Assembly (NCBI GenBank): GCA_023375785.1 | Contig: SZWC01008539.1 | Location: 35,123-99,122 of the forward strand | Direction of reading: 5' to 3' | DNA from: Penium margaritaceum | Lineage: Eukaryota; Streptophyta; Zygnematophyceae; Desmidiales; Peniaceae | Length of the DNA stretch: 64,000 nucleotides | Part shown: piece by piece, positions 1 to 10,340 of the stretch | Numbering within the stretch: position 1 is the first letter of the stretch | Layout of the letters: each line of letters begins with the position of its first letter | Program-made: the position numbers and the translations under genes | Notes under the pieces: generated by a model | Told to the model about the DNA's origin: nothing | Databases searched by the model: none | Seen by the model: the letters and a program-made list of their open reading frames with translations, nothing else

Positions 1-1060
1 CCTTTTGCGGCGTCTTCCCCGCCACCACCTGCGCTGCGGTGATGCCTTTTGCCTGTGGAACTGGAGCCGGCTCGTCGCCGCTCACCACCTCCCACAAGCC
101 CCTCTCCTCCAAAAGGAGGCGGGTACGGATCTTCCAAAACGTGAAATTGGCGCGTCTCTCCAGCCTCTCCAAAGGCTGGGCTGCTGTCACAACGCCAGCT
201 GCTGCCATTTTGAGCTTTGGTGATGCTCAGCGCTGCCCTTGGATGGCGGCGCTACCCCTGCTTCTGCTGCTGCTTCTGCCAGAAATCTGTCTGACAGAAA
301 ATGGACTGTAGATGCCAGCAGACTGGGAATTTTAAAAAACTGAGCCCACCACTGGAAGATTCAGCTCAAAACCTTTCAGATCGACCCATAAAACAGGGTC
401 ATCAACAGGGGATTTCAAAAGATATGCCCTCTTGAAAACAGGGTATGCTTCTGCTCCTACTCCAACTCAGGCCAGCCAGCTTGTAAACGGCGTTTCTCCC
501 AAACGAATCGATGGAATGCAAATATTTTTGCATCAATGAAAAGCTTAAGAAAAATACTACAATTCGCATGTGCCACTTTTTAAATTTGACAAAGAAACGA
601 GAGAGTTATGGTCATCACAAGGCGACAGTCTTACTCATAGAGAAAAGTGTAGCCCTGGCCGACCTCGTTTTGAGCATAACTCTCAATCCGACCGTTGGAT
701 CTTCGCGATCTTGGGCTCGTTGGAAAGCTTGTCTTCTGAACTTGAAGATCCAGTGGTCGATNGATATTTCTCCTATCAGGTCCTGACCCTGGACCTCTTG
801 CCTTTTTCTTTTCTCAGGCTAAGGCATGGAGCCATCACCCATGCCCACCCAGACATCGACGGTCCATGACCCCCGAAACTTCGAAAATTGATATCTCCCA
901 ATCCGACCGTTGGATCGGGCTGAAACTTGGACCGTAGACAATTTGCCACCTGATCTTTCCAATGGTGAAGTCAGATTGACGATCGGAGTAGGCATCTGGT
1001 ACCTTCCCGGAACTTGCTCTTGTGGACCCGAAACTGAGCCGGATGGCTCCTTTCCCAACA
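1..1060 (-). mobile_element. Copia-A fragment: partial LTR, leader, start of gag
   Basis: Reverse-strand copy of the 5' end of the Copia-A family, recognised by close similarity to the A1 element at 6614-12954. On the minus strand it runs from a partial 5' LTR (763-1060, beginning TGTTGGGAAAGG) through the untranslated leader (208-761) into the first part of gag (1-207; start codon complement at 205-207). The gag piece matches the N-terminal gag-like region of A1. It is a fossil fragment cut by the window edge and cannot be functional. Family assignment is firm; the exact inner joint near 762 is not. Confidence 0.85.
762..762. other. Single unresolved base (N)
   Basis: One N lies exactly where the Copia-A leader piece meets the Copia-A LTR piece. 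It may mark a consensus or assembly join rather than a simple ambiguous base. Confidence 0.95.
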
Positions 1061-1251
1061 TAAGGGTCGTACCTCCAAGGGCAAAGCTTGTCCTTGGCCC
1101 TTATTTGCTAAGCGCTAGCACTCATCGTTAGAGCTCATGGAGTAGATGGAGCAGATGGAGGTGATGGAGCTGATGCGTACTGCAAGAGAGAGAAAGCGAG
1201 AGAGTACGCAGAAGCGTGCCTTACAACCAGTCAATGAGGGCCCATAATCCT
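1061..1251 (-). repeat. Copia-B leader with half-tRNA primer site
   Basis: Reverse-strand copy of the Copia-B untranslated leader, similar to 17055-17300 and 46930-47243. The primer-binding site lies at about 1237-1251 and reads AGGATTATGGGCCC on the minus strand, a near match to the complement of the initiator tRNA-Met anticodon arm. Next to it is the family's imperfect 9-bp repeat made of CTCCATCAG-like units (about 1130-1180). No coding sequence is seen here. Confidence 0.8.
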
Positions 1252-2146
1252 TGTCAACCTACCTGAGCTGATGGTCTAAAAATCGGGTTCCGACACAATA
1301 GTTCCCAAGGATCGCTTTTGGTATTGTTACCAAGAGATAAATCATCCTCAAAGCCAAGGTTCCATGCTGAATAGTTCATCGGAATCACTTTGTTGCTATG
1401 TCCTTAGCACCTGGTCAATTTCGGGCGAGGAGAGAACTTTTGGGGCTTAGACCAACCAATGATTCTTTGGTATCTGCCTCTAGTGGACAACTCTGTGAGC
1501 AGTCTCAAAGGTAAGAAGTGTACTAAATGACACGCAACAGACAGGTTCTTACATTGTTACAACCAACCTCTACTATAGGCACGTAGTGGCTCCTTTAATG
1601 AGCAATTTGGGTACAATCTGGATTGTGTCATCCTCGCTGCCTACATGGCACTCCTAGTGACTGCTAAGTTGCGCCAGCCACCAGGTTGGACCTTGGAATG
1701 TTCTAAGATGTCTCTTAGAATCTTCTTGTGCCCATTTTGGTCACAAAGAGAATAAGTCACCGGGGTGGGACTTGACCTAGTGACCTCTCGCTCCAGAGAC
1801 TAACTCTAGAACGTCTAAGCCACAAGGAGTTGAAGTATGTAGTCTTTGCTGGCTATACTATCCAGATTAGACAAAAGGGACTTGCTCCAAAGGAGCAGTA
1901 CATGCCTTGTCTATCTGAGACAGACTTAGGGGATTTCCCCCAAGGGAGTAGTGCATGCCTACTCCGTCATGTGCTTGTCCAAATATCAGCCATGGACACG
2001 GAGCATACCCGGTCAACTCAAAGGAGCAGTGCATGCCTTGTCTATCTCGACCAGACTTAGGTGACTTACTCCAAAGGAGCATTGCATGCCTAGTCCATCA
2101 TATGCCTGTCCAAATGTAAGCCATGGACAAGGAGCATATAAGGTCA
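1252..2146 (-). repeat. Copia-B LTR with duplicated outer end
   Basis: Minus-strand Copia-B LTR. Its inner end begins TGTCAACCTACC at 1252. The outer (U3) end is present twice in tandem, about 1880-2017 and 2020-2146, both carrying the family signature ggagcata...ggtca preceded by CCATGGACA. With the duplication removed the length fits the usual 769 bp. The downstream Copia-B body (2147 onward) lies in the opposite orientation, so this LTR was not made with it. Confidence 0.85.
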
Positions 2147-2775
2147 TTAAGCAATGGTAAGCAGTCAAGTGCATCATGCGCTATCTACAGAAGACCCAAC
2201 ACATGGGACTCCACTTTGAAGGCTAAGAAGGATCTCACCTAGTGCGACAAGTGTGTTACACAGACGCCGACTAGGGAGGAAGAATCGATGACAAAAAGTC
2301 CACCTCGGGCTTTGTGTGCCTCTTGAACGGTAGTGCAGCCTCTTGGACAAGCAGAAAGGAAGACTGTCTCCTTCTTTACCGGTGAGGCAGAGTACATCGC
2401 TCTTTTGGAAGGATGCAAGGTGACACAGTGGTTACGTGTTTCGCTTGCCGAGATGAAAGTGCCACAAACTAAGGCACCAAAGGTCTGTATGAACAACAAG
2501 AGTACCATAGAAATGGCATAGGATGATGTTATCTCCTGGCAGACCCAACACCTTGACATCAGGTACTACTACTCATGCGACCTGGTCGCAAAGGAAATCG
2601 TGGACTTGGAATACGTGCAGGCAAAGAAAATTCTCCCACATTGCATGAAGAATACACTTGACAGTTAATTGTATTATGTAGGTACTCAAGACATCGGTAT
2701 GGTCAACGAACTGGACAAAGACTAAGGCTAAGAATGCTGAAGAGAGGAGATATCTCACAGCTCATGGACAGAAGT
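2147..2775 (+). pseudogene. Copia-B RNase H fragment
   Basis: Fossil piece of Copia-B pol covering the RNase H domain and the C-terminal tail. The readable frame at 2333-2521 contains the block around EAEYIALLEGCKVTQWLR, which corresponds to the copia RNase H motif with the conserved acidic residue followed by a Trp-Leu element. The stretch ends with the family's conserved 3' sequence (gagatatctcacagctcatgg) just before a polypurine region. It parallels 13420-14265 and 45251-45900. Part of an old broken copy with no 3' LTR of its own. Confidence 0.85.
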
Positions 2776-2791
2776 GCATATCAGGTCAACA
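2776..2791 (-). repeat. Copia-B LTR tip
   Basis: A 16-base remnant (catatcaggtcaaca) equal to the outer tip of a minus-strand Copia-B LTR, between the Copia-B RNase H piece and a Copia-A gag piece. Short, so only moderately sure. Confidence 0.5.
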
Positions 2792-3226
2792 CAAAGGAGC
2801 TAGCAAGGTAGCTAAAAGCGGTCGGCAAGCGTATGGAAGAAACACACTTCATCCTCTTGTTGAGGGGAATTCTAACAAGCTATGAGGGGGTGCGAGAGAC
2901 GTTAGAGTGCCAGCCGACTCTTGACCAGGATTACATGTGCATGTATGTGGTGTAGGTATCCGTGCGTCCTAATGGAGGTGCATTCGGATGTAGTGCATTG
3001 GGACAGAGTACATTGGGACACAAAACGCAATGGCACCAGCAGCAATGAAGCAGCAGTTGAGGCCACAAGCTCATGTAACAGTAGCAACAGCTGTCAGGGC
3101 AGCAGAGAGGTACGAAAAAATGCAAGTGCCACTATTGCTAAAAAGGGACACAATAAGAAAGAGTGTTTCAAGTTAAAGAAGGACCAGAAATAGCAACAGC
3201 AACAGAAGTAAAAGCAGCAATCTCCA
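2792..3226 (+). pseudogene. Copia-A gag fragment with zinc knuckle
   Basis: Matches the central and C-terminal gag of A1 (about 8475-8880): the ETHFILLLRG-like helix region, then a CCHC zinc-knuckle region (about 3126-3175, residues HYC...GHNKKECF visible). The zinc knuckle is the nucleic-acid-binding module of copia Gag. Starts abruptly inside gag and is interrupted at 3227 by another Copia-A LTR. Fossil. Confidence 0.85.
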
Positions 3227-3953
3227 TGTTGGAAAAAGAGCCATCCGGCTAATTCTTTGGCCCATTGGAGCAAGTTCCAAGAAACTACCTGATGCCTACT
3301 CGGATTGTCAATCTGACCTCACCATTGGAAAGATCAGGTGGCAAAATGTCCACAATCGAAGTTTTAGATATGAATTGGGAGATATGAATTTTCTAAGATT
3401 TGGAGGTCATCAACCGCCGGTATCTGGGTGACAACGGGCGATGGCTCCATGCCTTAGCTTGAGAATAGAAAAAGGCAAGACTCCCAGGGTCAAAACGTGA
3501 TAGGAGAAATATCCAAAAAGGTACTAGATTCTTGGGTTGCCATGTCAGAGTGTATTGACTAGGAAAACGATACCTCTCCTTACTTTTTAGGTGAGGTGAG
3601 ATCCTTGTGTACTAGCCACGGACACATGGCGCTTCTCCATGGGATTGTGGATTATGTGGCCACTAGGAGTGTGCCATGAGAGCATTTTCTAGCTTTGTAG
3701 GGCGTGTGTTAGTGTCTAGTCTGATTGCTGGGTCAATTTCCTCTCTCGTGTGAGATTATGGACTCTAGTGTATGAGTCATAGCCTTCATGGCTAAGTGGT
3801 GTAGCTTGTGAGAGGGCTGACTTGCCCAAGCTCTAGCTCTATGTGCACTAGATTATGTTGAGTTATTAAACAACTATTCTTCAACACAACTGATGCCCTT
3901 TCAGTCCCACATATTTGCTGCTCCAAGCCTATGTCTATCCTCCAATTCCAATA
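3227..3953 (+). repeat. Copia-A 5' LTR inside a Copia-A gag
   Basis: 727 bp LTR beginning TGTTGGAAAAAGAGCC and ending at the PBS. It lies within the gag piece to its left, so one Copia-A copy has landed in another. A primer site and leader follow directly, which shows it is a 5' LTR and not a solo LTR. Confidence 0.9.
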
Positions 3954-4497
3954 CTTTGTATCAAAGCCAAGTTTTACCACTTTCAACCAGTACAGGCCGT
4001 CATTTTAGATGTGATAGATTGGGGTAAAAAATCCACCAAAATAGAGGAATGAATACTAGATCTTCAAGTTTCCAAGGCAAGCTTACCAACGACTCCAAGA
4101 TTGCGAAGATATAATAGTAGAATCAAGAGTCATTCTCAAAACCAGGTCGGCATGGACTACACTCTTCTCTTCGAGTAAGACTAGAGCCTTGTGATGACCA
4201 TAACTCTCTCATTTCTTTGTTTAATGAAAAAATTAGCACATGGGAATCAAAATATTTTTCCTAAGCTTTTCATTGGAGTAGTTATTTCTATATTCCATTG
4301 GTACGTTTCGGAGAAACGCCGTTTAGAAGCTGGTTGGTGTGAGCTGGATTAGGAGCAGTAGCATATCTTGCTTTCAAATAGGTATATCTCTGGAAATCCC
4401 CTATTGATCACCTTGTTTTATGGATCGATCTGAAAGATTTTGAGCTTCATTTTACAGTGTTGGGCTCACTTTTTCCAAATGTCCATCTGCTAGGATC
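3954..4497 (+). other. Copia-A primer site and leader
   Basis: The primer site at 3954-3968 (CTTTGTATCAAAGCC) resembles the complement of the initiator tRNA-Met 3' end, as in A1. The following 530 bases match the A1 untranslated leader (7367-7998) and stop shortly before gag would start, where a minus-strand Copia-B LTR piece begins. No coding sequence. Confidence 0.85.
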
Positions 4498-4936
4498 CTC
4501 TAGCCTAAGTGCACAGTAGCTCCTTGGATGAGCCAGTTTGGGGGCTATCCGAATTGCATCACCCCCCTGCCTACATGGCGCTCCTTGTGACCACCAAGTG
4601 GCACTAGCCACCAAGAAGGTCCTTGGAATGTTCTAAGATGTCTCTTAGAACGTTCCTGTCCTTTTATCTCAACAAAAATAAGTCACTGTGCTGGGATCTA
4701 ACATGGTGACCTCTCGCTCCATAGACCAACTCTGGAACGTCTAAGCTACAAGGAGTTGTCATACATGGTGTTTGCTGGCTATACTATCCAGTTTAGCCCA
4801 AGGGGACTTGCTCGAAAGTAGCAGTGCATGCCTTCTCTACCTAGACAAGACTTATGGTGCTTACTCCAAGGGAGGAATGCATGCCTAGTCCATCCTGTGC
4901 CTGTTACCGATGGACAAGGAGCACATGAGGTCAACA
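4498..4936 (-). repeat. Copia-B LTR fragment (outer part)
   Basis: Minus-strand Copia-B LTR piece ending at the outer terminus ...gaggtcaaca at 4936. It carries the paired GGCATGCA-containing motifs of the U3 region. Directly right of it are the 3' coding end and polypurine region of the same orientation, so it is the 3' LTR of the copy at 4937-5150. Confidence 0.85.
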
Positions 4937-5150
4937 CATTCTCCCTTGCACCTGTCTCCATTAGCTATGAGGTCTCGTCTCTCTCCAGCAGTATTGTCCT
5001 CAGTCTTTGTCTGTTGTCTTGACCATACCAATACCTCTGGTATCTACAAAATACACTTCGTTCTCCAACGCCTTTGTCATGCAATTTGCGAGCATCTTCT
5101 TGGTCTCTAGGTATTCTGAGTCCACCATCGCCTTTGCAACCAGGTCACGT
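4937..5150 (-). pseudogene. Copia-B RNase H C-terminus
   Basis: Minus-strand Copia-B 3' coding end with the polypurine tract next to the LTR at 4936, parallel to 15872-16085. It contains the tail of the RNase H region (complement of ...gcgacctggttgcaaagg). Cut on its right by another minus-strand LTR at 5151. Fossil. Confidence 0.8.
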
Positions 5151-5700
5151 TGTCAACCTGCCTAAGGCGACGGTCTAGAAACGGGTTCCATGACAACTGT
5201 TCCCGTCGACCGCTCTTGGTATTGTAACCAAGAAACGATATCACACTCACATCCAAGGTTCCACACTGAGAAGCTCATGGGAATCACTTCCTTGCCCTGT
5301 GTCCTTAGTACCTGGTCACTTTTGTGCAACGAGTGATCTTCTGAGGCTTAGACCAACCAATGCTTCTTTATTGTCTACCTCTGGTGGACAACTCTATGAG
5401 GAGTCACAAATGTAAGAACTATACTCAATGACAAGCAATAAATAGGTTCTTATAGTCCTAAATCAAGTCCCTACCCTAGGCACGTACAGGCTCCTAAGAT
5501 GACCCATTCTAGGGGTAATGTGGATTGCACCATCTCCCTTGCCTGCATGGCGCTCCTTGTGACTACGTAGTACCACCAGCCACCAAGACAGACCTTGGAA
5601 TATTCTAAGATGTCTCTTAGAACCTTCTTGTCCCCCTTTTGGTCACAAAGAAAATTAGTTACTGGGAGGGGATTTGACCCAGTGACCTCCACGTCACTGG
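5151..5700 (-). repeat. Copia-B LTR fragment (inner part)
   Basis: Minus-strand Copia-B LTR beginning TGTCAACCTGCC at its inner end. About 550 of 769 bp are present. A 22-base scrap at 5701-5722 resembling the RNase H sequence at 5105-5126 separates it from the next LTR. Confidence 0.85.
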
Positions 5701-5722
5701 TCTCTAGGTATCCTAAGTGCGT

Positions 5723-6484
5723 TGTCAACCTGCTTGAGGCGACAGTCGAGAAAATCGGTTCCAAGATAATGGTTCCCGGTGACCGCTCTTGGTTTTGCAA
5801 CCAAGAGATGATATCACACGCAGAGCCAAGGTTCCACACTAAGCAGTTCATAGGAATCAATTCCTTGCACTGTGTCCTTAGCATTTGGTAACTTTTGTGC
5901 AAGGAACGAACTCCTGGGGTTTAGACAAACCAATGCTTCTTTAGTGTCTGCCTCTGATGGAAAACTTTGTAAGGAGTCTCAAAGGTAAGAACTATACTCA
6001 ATGACAGGCAACTGATAGGTTCTTATAATCCTAGAGCCAGCGTCTAGCCTAGCTGCATAGTGAATCCTTAGATGAGCCACTTTGGGGGCAATCTGGATTG
6101 CGTAATCCCCCCTACCTACATGGCACTTCTGGTGACCGCCAAGTGGTGCCAACCAACACGAAGGACCTTGGAATGTTCTAAAATGCCTGTTAGAACCTTC
6201 GTTCCTCTTTACATCACAAAGAAAATTAGTCACCGGGCTCCGAGTTGACCATGTGATCCCTCGCTCTAATTTTGGAATGTCTAAGCCACAAGGAGTTGTC
6301 CTCGGTAGTATTTGCTGGCTATGCTATCCAGATCAGACCAAGAGTACTTGCTCCAAAGGAGTTGTGCATGCCTTGTCTATCTAGACCAGACTTAGGGGAC
6401 TTACTCCAAGGGAGCAGTGCATGCCTAGTCCGTCCTCTGATTGTCCAAATATCAGCCATGGACAAGGAGCATATCAGGTCAACA
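5723..6484 (-). repeat. Copia-B LTR, near full length
   Basis: 762 bp minus-strand Copia-B LTR, TGTCAACCTGCTTG at the inner end and ...caggtcaaca at 6484. Both termini are present, so it may be a solo LTR inside the plus-strand Copia-B body that begins at 6485. I see no convincing 5-bp target repeat (left tgcgt-like, right gatag). Confidence 0.85.
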
Positions 6485-6613
6485 GATAGTACTATCGACA
6501 AATACTAGTTAAGAGTTGTGACGAAGGGATTTTCCAAGCGTTCAGGCTCAGAGTACGAGGAGACCTTTGCGCCTGTCATCATCTTTTCCTACATTAGATC
6601 CATGCGGGGCATG
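6485..6613 (+). pseudogene. Copia-B RT fragment left of A1
   Basis: Short piece of reverse transcriptase around the RVVAKG-like block and the ETFAPV-like block typical of copia RT (compare minus-strand 18560-18690). The right edge is the A1 insertion point; the last bases GCATG form the left target repeat. Confidence 0.8.
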
Positions 6614-7351
6614 TGTTGGTAAAAGAGCCATCTGGCTCAGTTTCAGGTCCACAGGAGCAAGTTTCAGGAAAGTACCAAATGCCTGCTCCGATTGTCAAAT
6701 CAACTTCGTCATTGCAAAGATCACGTACCAAAATGTCTACGGTCCAAGTTTGAGGCCAATCCAACGGTCGGATTGGGAGATATGAATTTTCGTAGTTTTC
6801 GAGGTCATCGACCGCCCATATCCGGGTGACCATGGGCGATGGCTCCATGTCTTAGCCTGAGAAAAGAAAAAGGCAAGAGGTCCAGGGTGAAGACCTGATG
6901 GGAGAAATATCCAAAAAGGCGCTTGGTCTTAGGATTGCCTTGTTAAAGTGTGCTGACTAGGATAAAGGTACCTCTCCTTGATTTTTAGGTGAGGTGAGAT
7001 CCTTGTGTGCTAGCCATGGACACATGGCAATTCTCCATGGGTTTGTGGGTTATGTGACCACTAGGAGTGTGCCATGAGAGAATTCTCTAGCCTTCTAAGT
7101 CGTGTGAGAGTGGTCAGCCTGATTGCTATGCTGATTTCCTCCCTTGTGTGAGATTATGGACTCCAGTGTGTGAGCCTTAGCCTCCATGGATAAGTGGTGT
7201 GGCTTGTGAGAGGGCTGACTTGCCCAAGCTCTAGCTCTATATGTACTCCATCATTTTAATTGATTGAATAAGCATTATTCAGCACAAGTGATGCCCTTCC
7301 AGTCCCACATGCTCGTTGCTCCAAGGCTCCCTCTCTCCTCCAGATCCAACA
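6614..7351 (+). repeat. A1 5' LTR
   Basis: 738 bp, TGTTGGTAAAAGAGCC at the left and ...CCAGATCCAACA at the right. It pairs with 12219-12954. The short inverted ends TGTTGG/CCAACA are the usual LTR termini. Confidence 0.95.
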
Positions 7352-7366
7352 TTTGGTATCAGAACC
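7352..7366 (+). other. A1 primer-binding site
   Basis: TTTGGTATCAGAACC directly after the LTR, nearly identical to TGGTATCAGAGCC, the complement of the 3' end of plant initiator tRNA-Met. This is the standard full-tRNA primer of plant copia elements. Confidence 0.9.
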
Positions 7367-7998
7367 AAATTCTGCCACTTTTAGCCAGCACAGGCCGTCA
7401 CTTTGAGAGTGACAGGTAGCGGACAAACGGTCACCAGATTTGACAATCAACCACTTAATTTTCAAGTTCAAAAGACAAGTTCTACAACAAGCCCCAAGTC
7501 ACAAAGATCCAACAGTCGGATTGAGAGATATGCGCAAAACAAGGTTGGCCAGGGTTACACTCTTCTCTATGAGTAAAACTGTCGCCTTGTGATGACCATA
7601 ACTCTCTTGTTTCTTTGTCAAATTTAAAAAGTGGCACATGCTAATTATATTATTTTTCTTAAGCTTTCTATTGGTGCACAAATATTTGCATTCCATTGAT
7701 TCTTCTGGGGGAAACGCCGTTTACAAGCTGGCTGGTCTGAGTTGGCGTAGGATTAGAAGCATACCCTGTTTTCAAGACGGCATAACTTTCACATCCCCTT
7801 GTTGATGACCCTGTTTTATGGATCAATCTAAAAGGTTTTGAGCTGAATTTTCCTGTGGTGGGCTCGGTGTTTCCAAATTCCCAGTCTGCTGGCATTTACA
7901 GTCCATTTTCTATCAGACAGATTTCTGACAAAAGCAGCAGCACAAGCAGGGATAGTGCCGCCATCCAAGGGCAGCGCTGAGCATCACCAAGGCTCAAA
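7367..7998 (+). other. A1 untranslated leader
   Basis: 632 bases between primer site and the presumed gag start. No convincing reading frame. The same leader is found at 208-761 (minus), 3969-4497 and 48455-48900, so it is a conserved part of the family and probably held the packaging and dimerisation signals; that role is inferred from position. Confidence 0.8.
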
Positions 7999-8935
7999 AT
8001 GGTAGCAGCTGGCCTTGTAACAGCAGCCCAGCCTTTGGAGAGGCTGGAGGGATGCGCCAACTTCACGTTTTGGAAGATCCGTACCCGCGTCCTTTTGGAG
8101 GAGAGGGGCTTGTGGGAGGTGGTGAGCGGCGAGGAGCCGGCTCCAGTTCCACAGGCAAAAGGCATCACCGCAGCGCAGGTGGTGGCGGGAAAGATGCCGC
8201 AAAAGGGTACAGCTGATGCGGGTTCTTCTGCAGCTATACCAGCGGCGTATGAGGAGTGGAAGAAGGACACACTGGCCTACAGGTTGCTTGTCTACACCAT
8301 CTCCAACTTGCATCTTCAGTACGTAAGGGAAGGTTACTGCAAAGGAGGAGTGGGACACATTGTGCAAGAAGTATGAGAGCAAGGATCCTACATTCCTCAT
8401 GCTTCTAGAGAAAAAGATGATGGCGCTGAAAATGCAGGGTGGTGAAGGGATGGAGGCGTATCTGGACATGGAAAAGGAGCTGGCAAAGTTGTTGAGAGCG
8501 ACCGGTAACCTTGTGGAAGAGACACGCTTCATCCTCCTCTTGTTGAGGGGACTCCCAACTAGCTACGACACGGTGCGAGAGTCGTTGGAGTGCCAGCCGA
8601 CTCTCGACCTCGACTTCATCTGCACGCACTTGGTGCAGGTGAAAGTACATCGCAATGGAGCAAAGCGCAATGCCAGCAGCAGCAGCAGTCAAGCAACTTT
8701 TATGGTCATGGGATCACGCAACCAGCAGCAGCAGCAGTCCGGGCAGTAGAGAGGCAAGAAGAAGGGCAAGTGCCACTATTGCCAGAAAGAGGGGCACAAC
8801 AAGAAATAGTGCTTCAGGTTCAAGAGGGACCAGAAGGAGCAGTAGTAGTAGTAGCAAAAGCAGCAATCTCCACAACAATAGCAGCTGCAGTCATCGCAAC
8901 GCCAGCAGCAGCCGCAGCAACAGGACAAGACTGGC
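7999..8935 (+). pseudogene. A1 gag (copia-type Gag polyprotein region)
   Basis: Begins with ATG at 7999. The N-terminal frame carries FTFWKIRTRVLLEERGLWEVV, the typical copia Gag start (DUF4219-like), followed by the UBN2-type helical region around KYESKDPTFLMLLEKKM and LLRGLPTSYDTVRESLE. A zinc-knuckle region with CHYCQKEGHNKK lies at about 8771-8815, followed by a CAG-rich low-complexity stretch that would encode Gln/Ser runs. Gag packages the element RNA in cytoplasmic particles. Fossil, broken; start chosen because the homology begins there. Confidence 0.9.
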
Positions 8936-9430
8936 GTGCACCATTTTGGCAACATGAACATTGCCAAGGAGGTGCGCGACCGCCTCTTCATGGTAAAAAC
9001 TGACATGTCGTAGAAGGAAAAGGCGGATCTGGCGTGGTACAAGGACTCGAGGTGTTCCAAGAGTCTGACGCACCACAAGGAGTGGTTCATGCAGCTCCTT
9101 TCCATCCCTGCCCGTCTGATTGCTTTGGGTGATTATCGGGTGGTGTATGCTGAGGGGACTGGGATTGTGGAGATGTGGTTGGAGACCCCACGTGGCATTG
9201 AAGTGGGTATTTTCCATGGCGTGCTGTATGTACCTGATGCCGCATTCAATCTACTCTTAGTCTCATCCCACATAAACACATGACTGCGCATTGTCTTCGA
9301 TGATGACTACGGCTACATCCTCCAGAAGGATACATGAGAGGAGTTGGCCAGGTGGGTGAAGGAGGGCGACATGTACCGCCTGCTGGGGGCGACCAAGATC
9401 CCGCGTGAGCAGAGTCTTGTAGCAGTGGTG
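8936..9430 (+). pseudogene. A1 protease region
   Basis: Between the zinc knuckle and the integrase. The recognisable blocks are LVHHFGN-like, WFMQLLSIP-like and GVLYVPDAAFNLLLVSS at about 9218-9268, the last being the hallmark of the C-terminal part of copia aspartic protease (LYVP..L..NLLSV). The protease cleaves the Gag-Pol polyprotein. Same arrangement as 49700-50215. Fossil. Confidence 0.85.
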
Positions 9431-10340
9431 CAGGCGACAGAAGGTGAGATCTGGCATGCGAGCTACGGCCACATCGGCATGCGCGACTTGCAATAGCTTC
9501 AAGCAAAGGAGATGGTGCGTGACCTGCCTACTATCTCTTACTTTGAGCAGCAGTTGTGCATCAATGTTTGGAGGGAAAGCAGCACCGGGAGGCATTCTCT
9601 GGAGCCGGGGAGCGTGCAAAGGAGGTCTTACAGCTGGTCCACACGGAGTTGTGCGGACTGATGCAGACCCAGAGCTTTGGAGGCTCTAGGTATTTCGTGA
9701 CCTTCATTGATGATTTCAGCCGTTACATTGCTGTGTACTTCCTTCCTTCCAAGGACCAGTGATTTGTCAGGTTCAAGGAGTTCAAGGCTATGGTGGAGAA
9801 CCAGACTTGCAAGAAGATCAAGGCGCTACGCAGCGATCGCGGTGGAGAATACCTAAACAAGGAGTTACAGGACTACCTCGCAGCAGCTGGCATCAAGGCG
9901 CAACGTACCGCGCCGTACTCGCCGCAACAGAACGGGATAACAGAACGCACCGACCGTACCATTGTGGAGTCGGCATGCTCCATGCTGCACGCGGCTCGGT
10001 TGATCTACGACTTTTGGGCTGAACTTGTGAGCACTGCGATCTACATCAAGAACCGCAGTCTCACCAAGGATGTGGAGCAGATGACGCTGTACGAGGCGTG
10101 GTTCGGCAAGAAGCCGAGCGTGGGTCTTCTTCGCGCATTTGGCAGTCTGGCACACATGTACGTACCCAAGGAGAAGCGGTAGAAATGGGACGAAATGAGT
10201 ACGCAGATACTCATGATTGGCTACTACGTGGCAAGCAAGGCCTATCGCCTCTACGAGAGGGATACATCATACGTCATCATCTCCAAGGATGTCGTCATTA
10301 ACGAGAGGAATGTCATCGGCATCAACATTGTGTGTGAAGA
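9431..10340 (+). pseudogene. A1 integrase
   Basis: GAG-pre-integrase region (WHASYGHIGMRDL at about 9450-9490), then the DDE core: FVTFIDDFSRYIAVYF at about 9693-9740, IKALRSDRGGEY at about 9817-9852, and PYSPQQNGITERTDRTI at about 9910-9962, giving the D, D and E positions. Further on are AFGSLAHMYVPKEKR and a C-terminal region up to the RT linker. Copia integrase inserts the cDNA into host DNA. Broken, clear homology. Confidence 0.92.

Noticed and set aside
1130-1180. Possible microsatellite or CRISPR-like array
   Set aside because: The 9-bp units are contiguous without spacers and occur at the same place in every Copia-B leader, so they belong to the element.
5723-6484. Solo LTR with target repeat
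   Set aside because: Both termini are present but the 5-bp flanks do not match, so I list it as a near-complete LTR only.
8655-8957. Ser/Arg-rich plus-strand frame in A1 gag
   Set aside because: Alternative-frame reading of the CAG-rich part of Copia-A gag.
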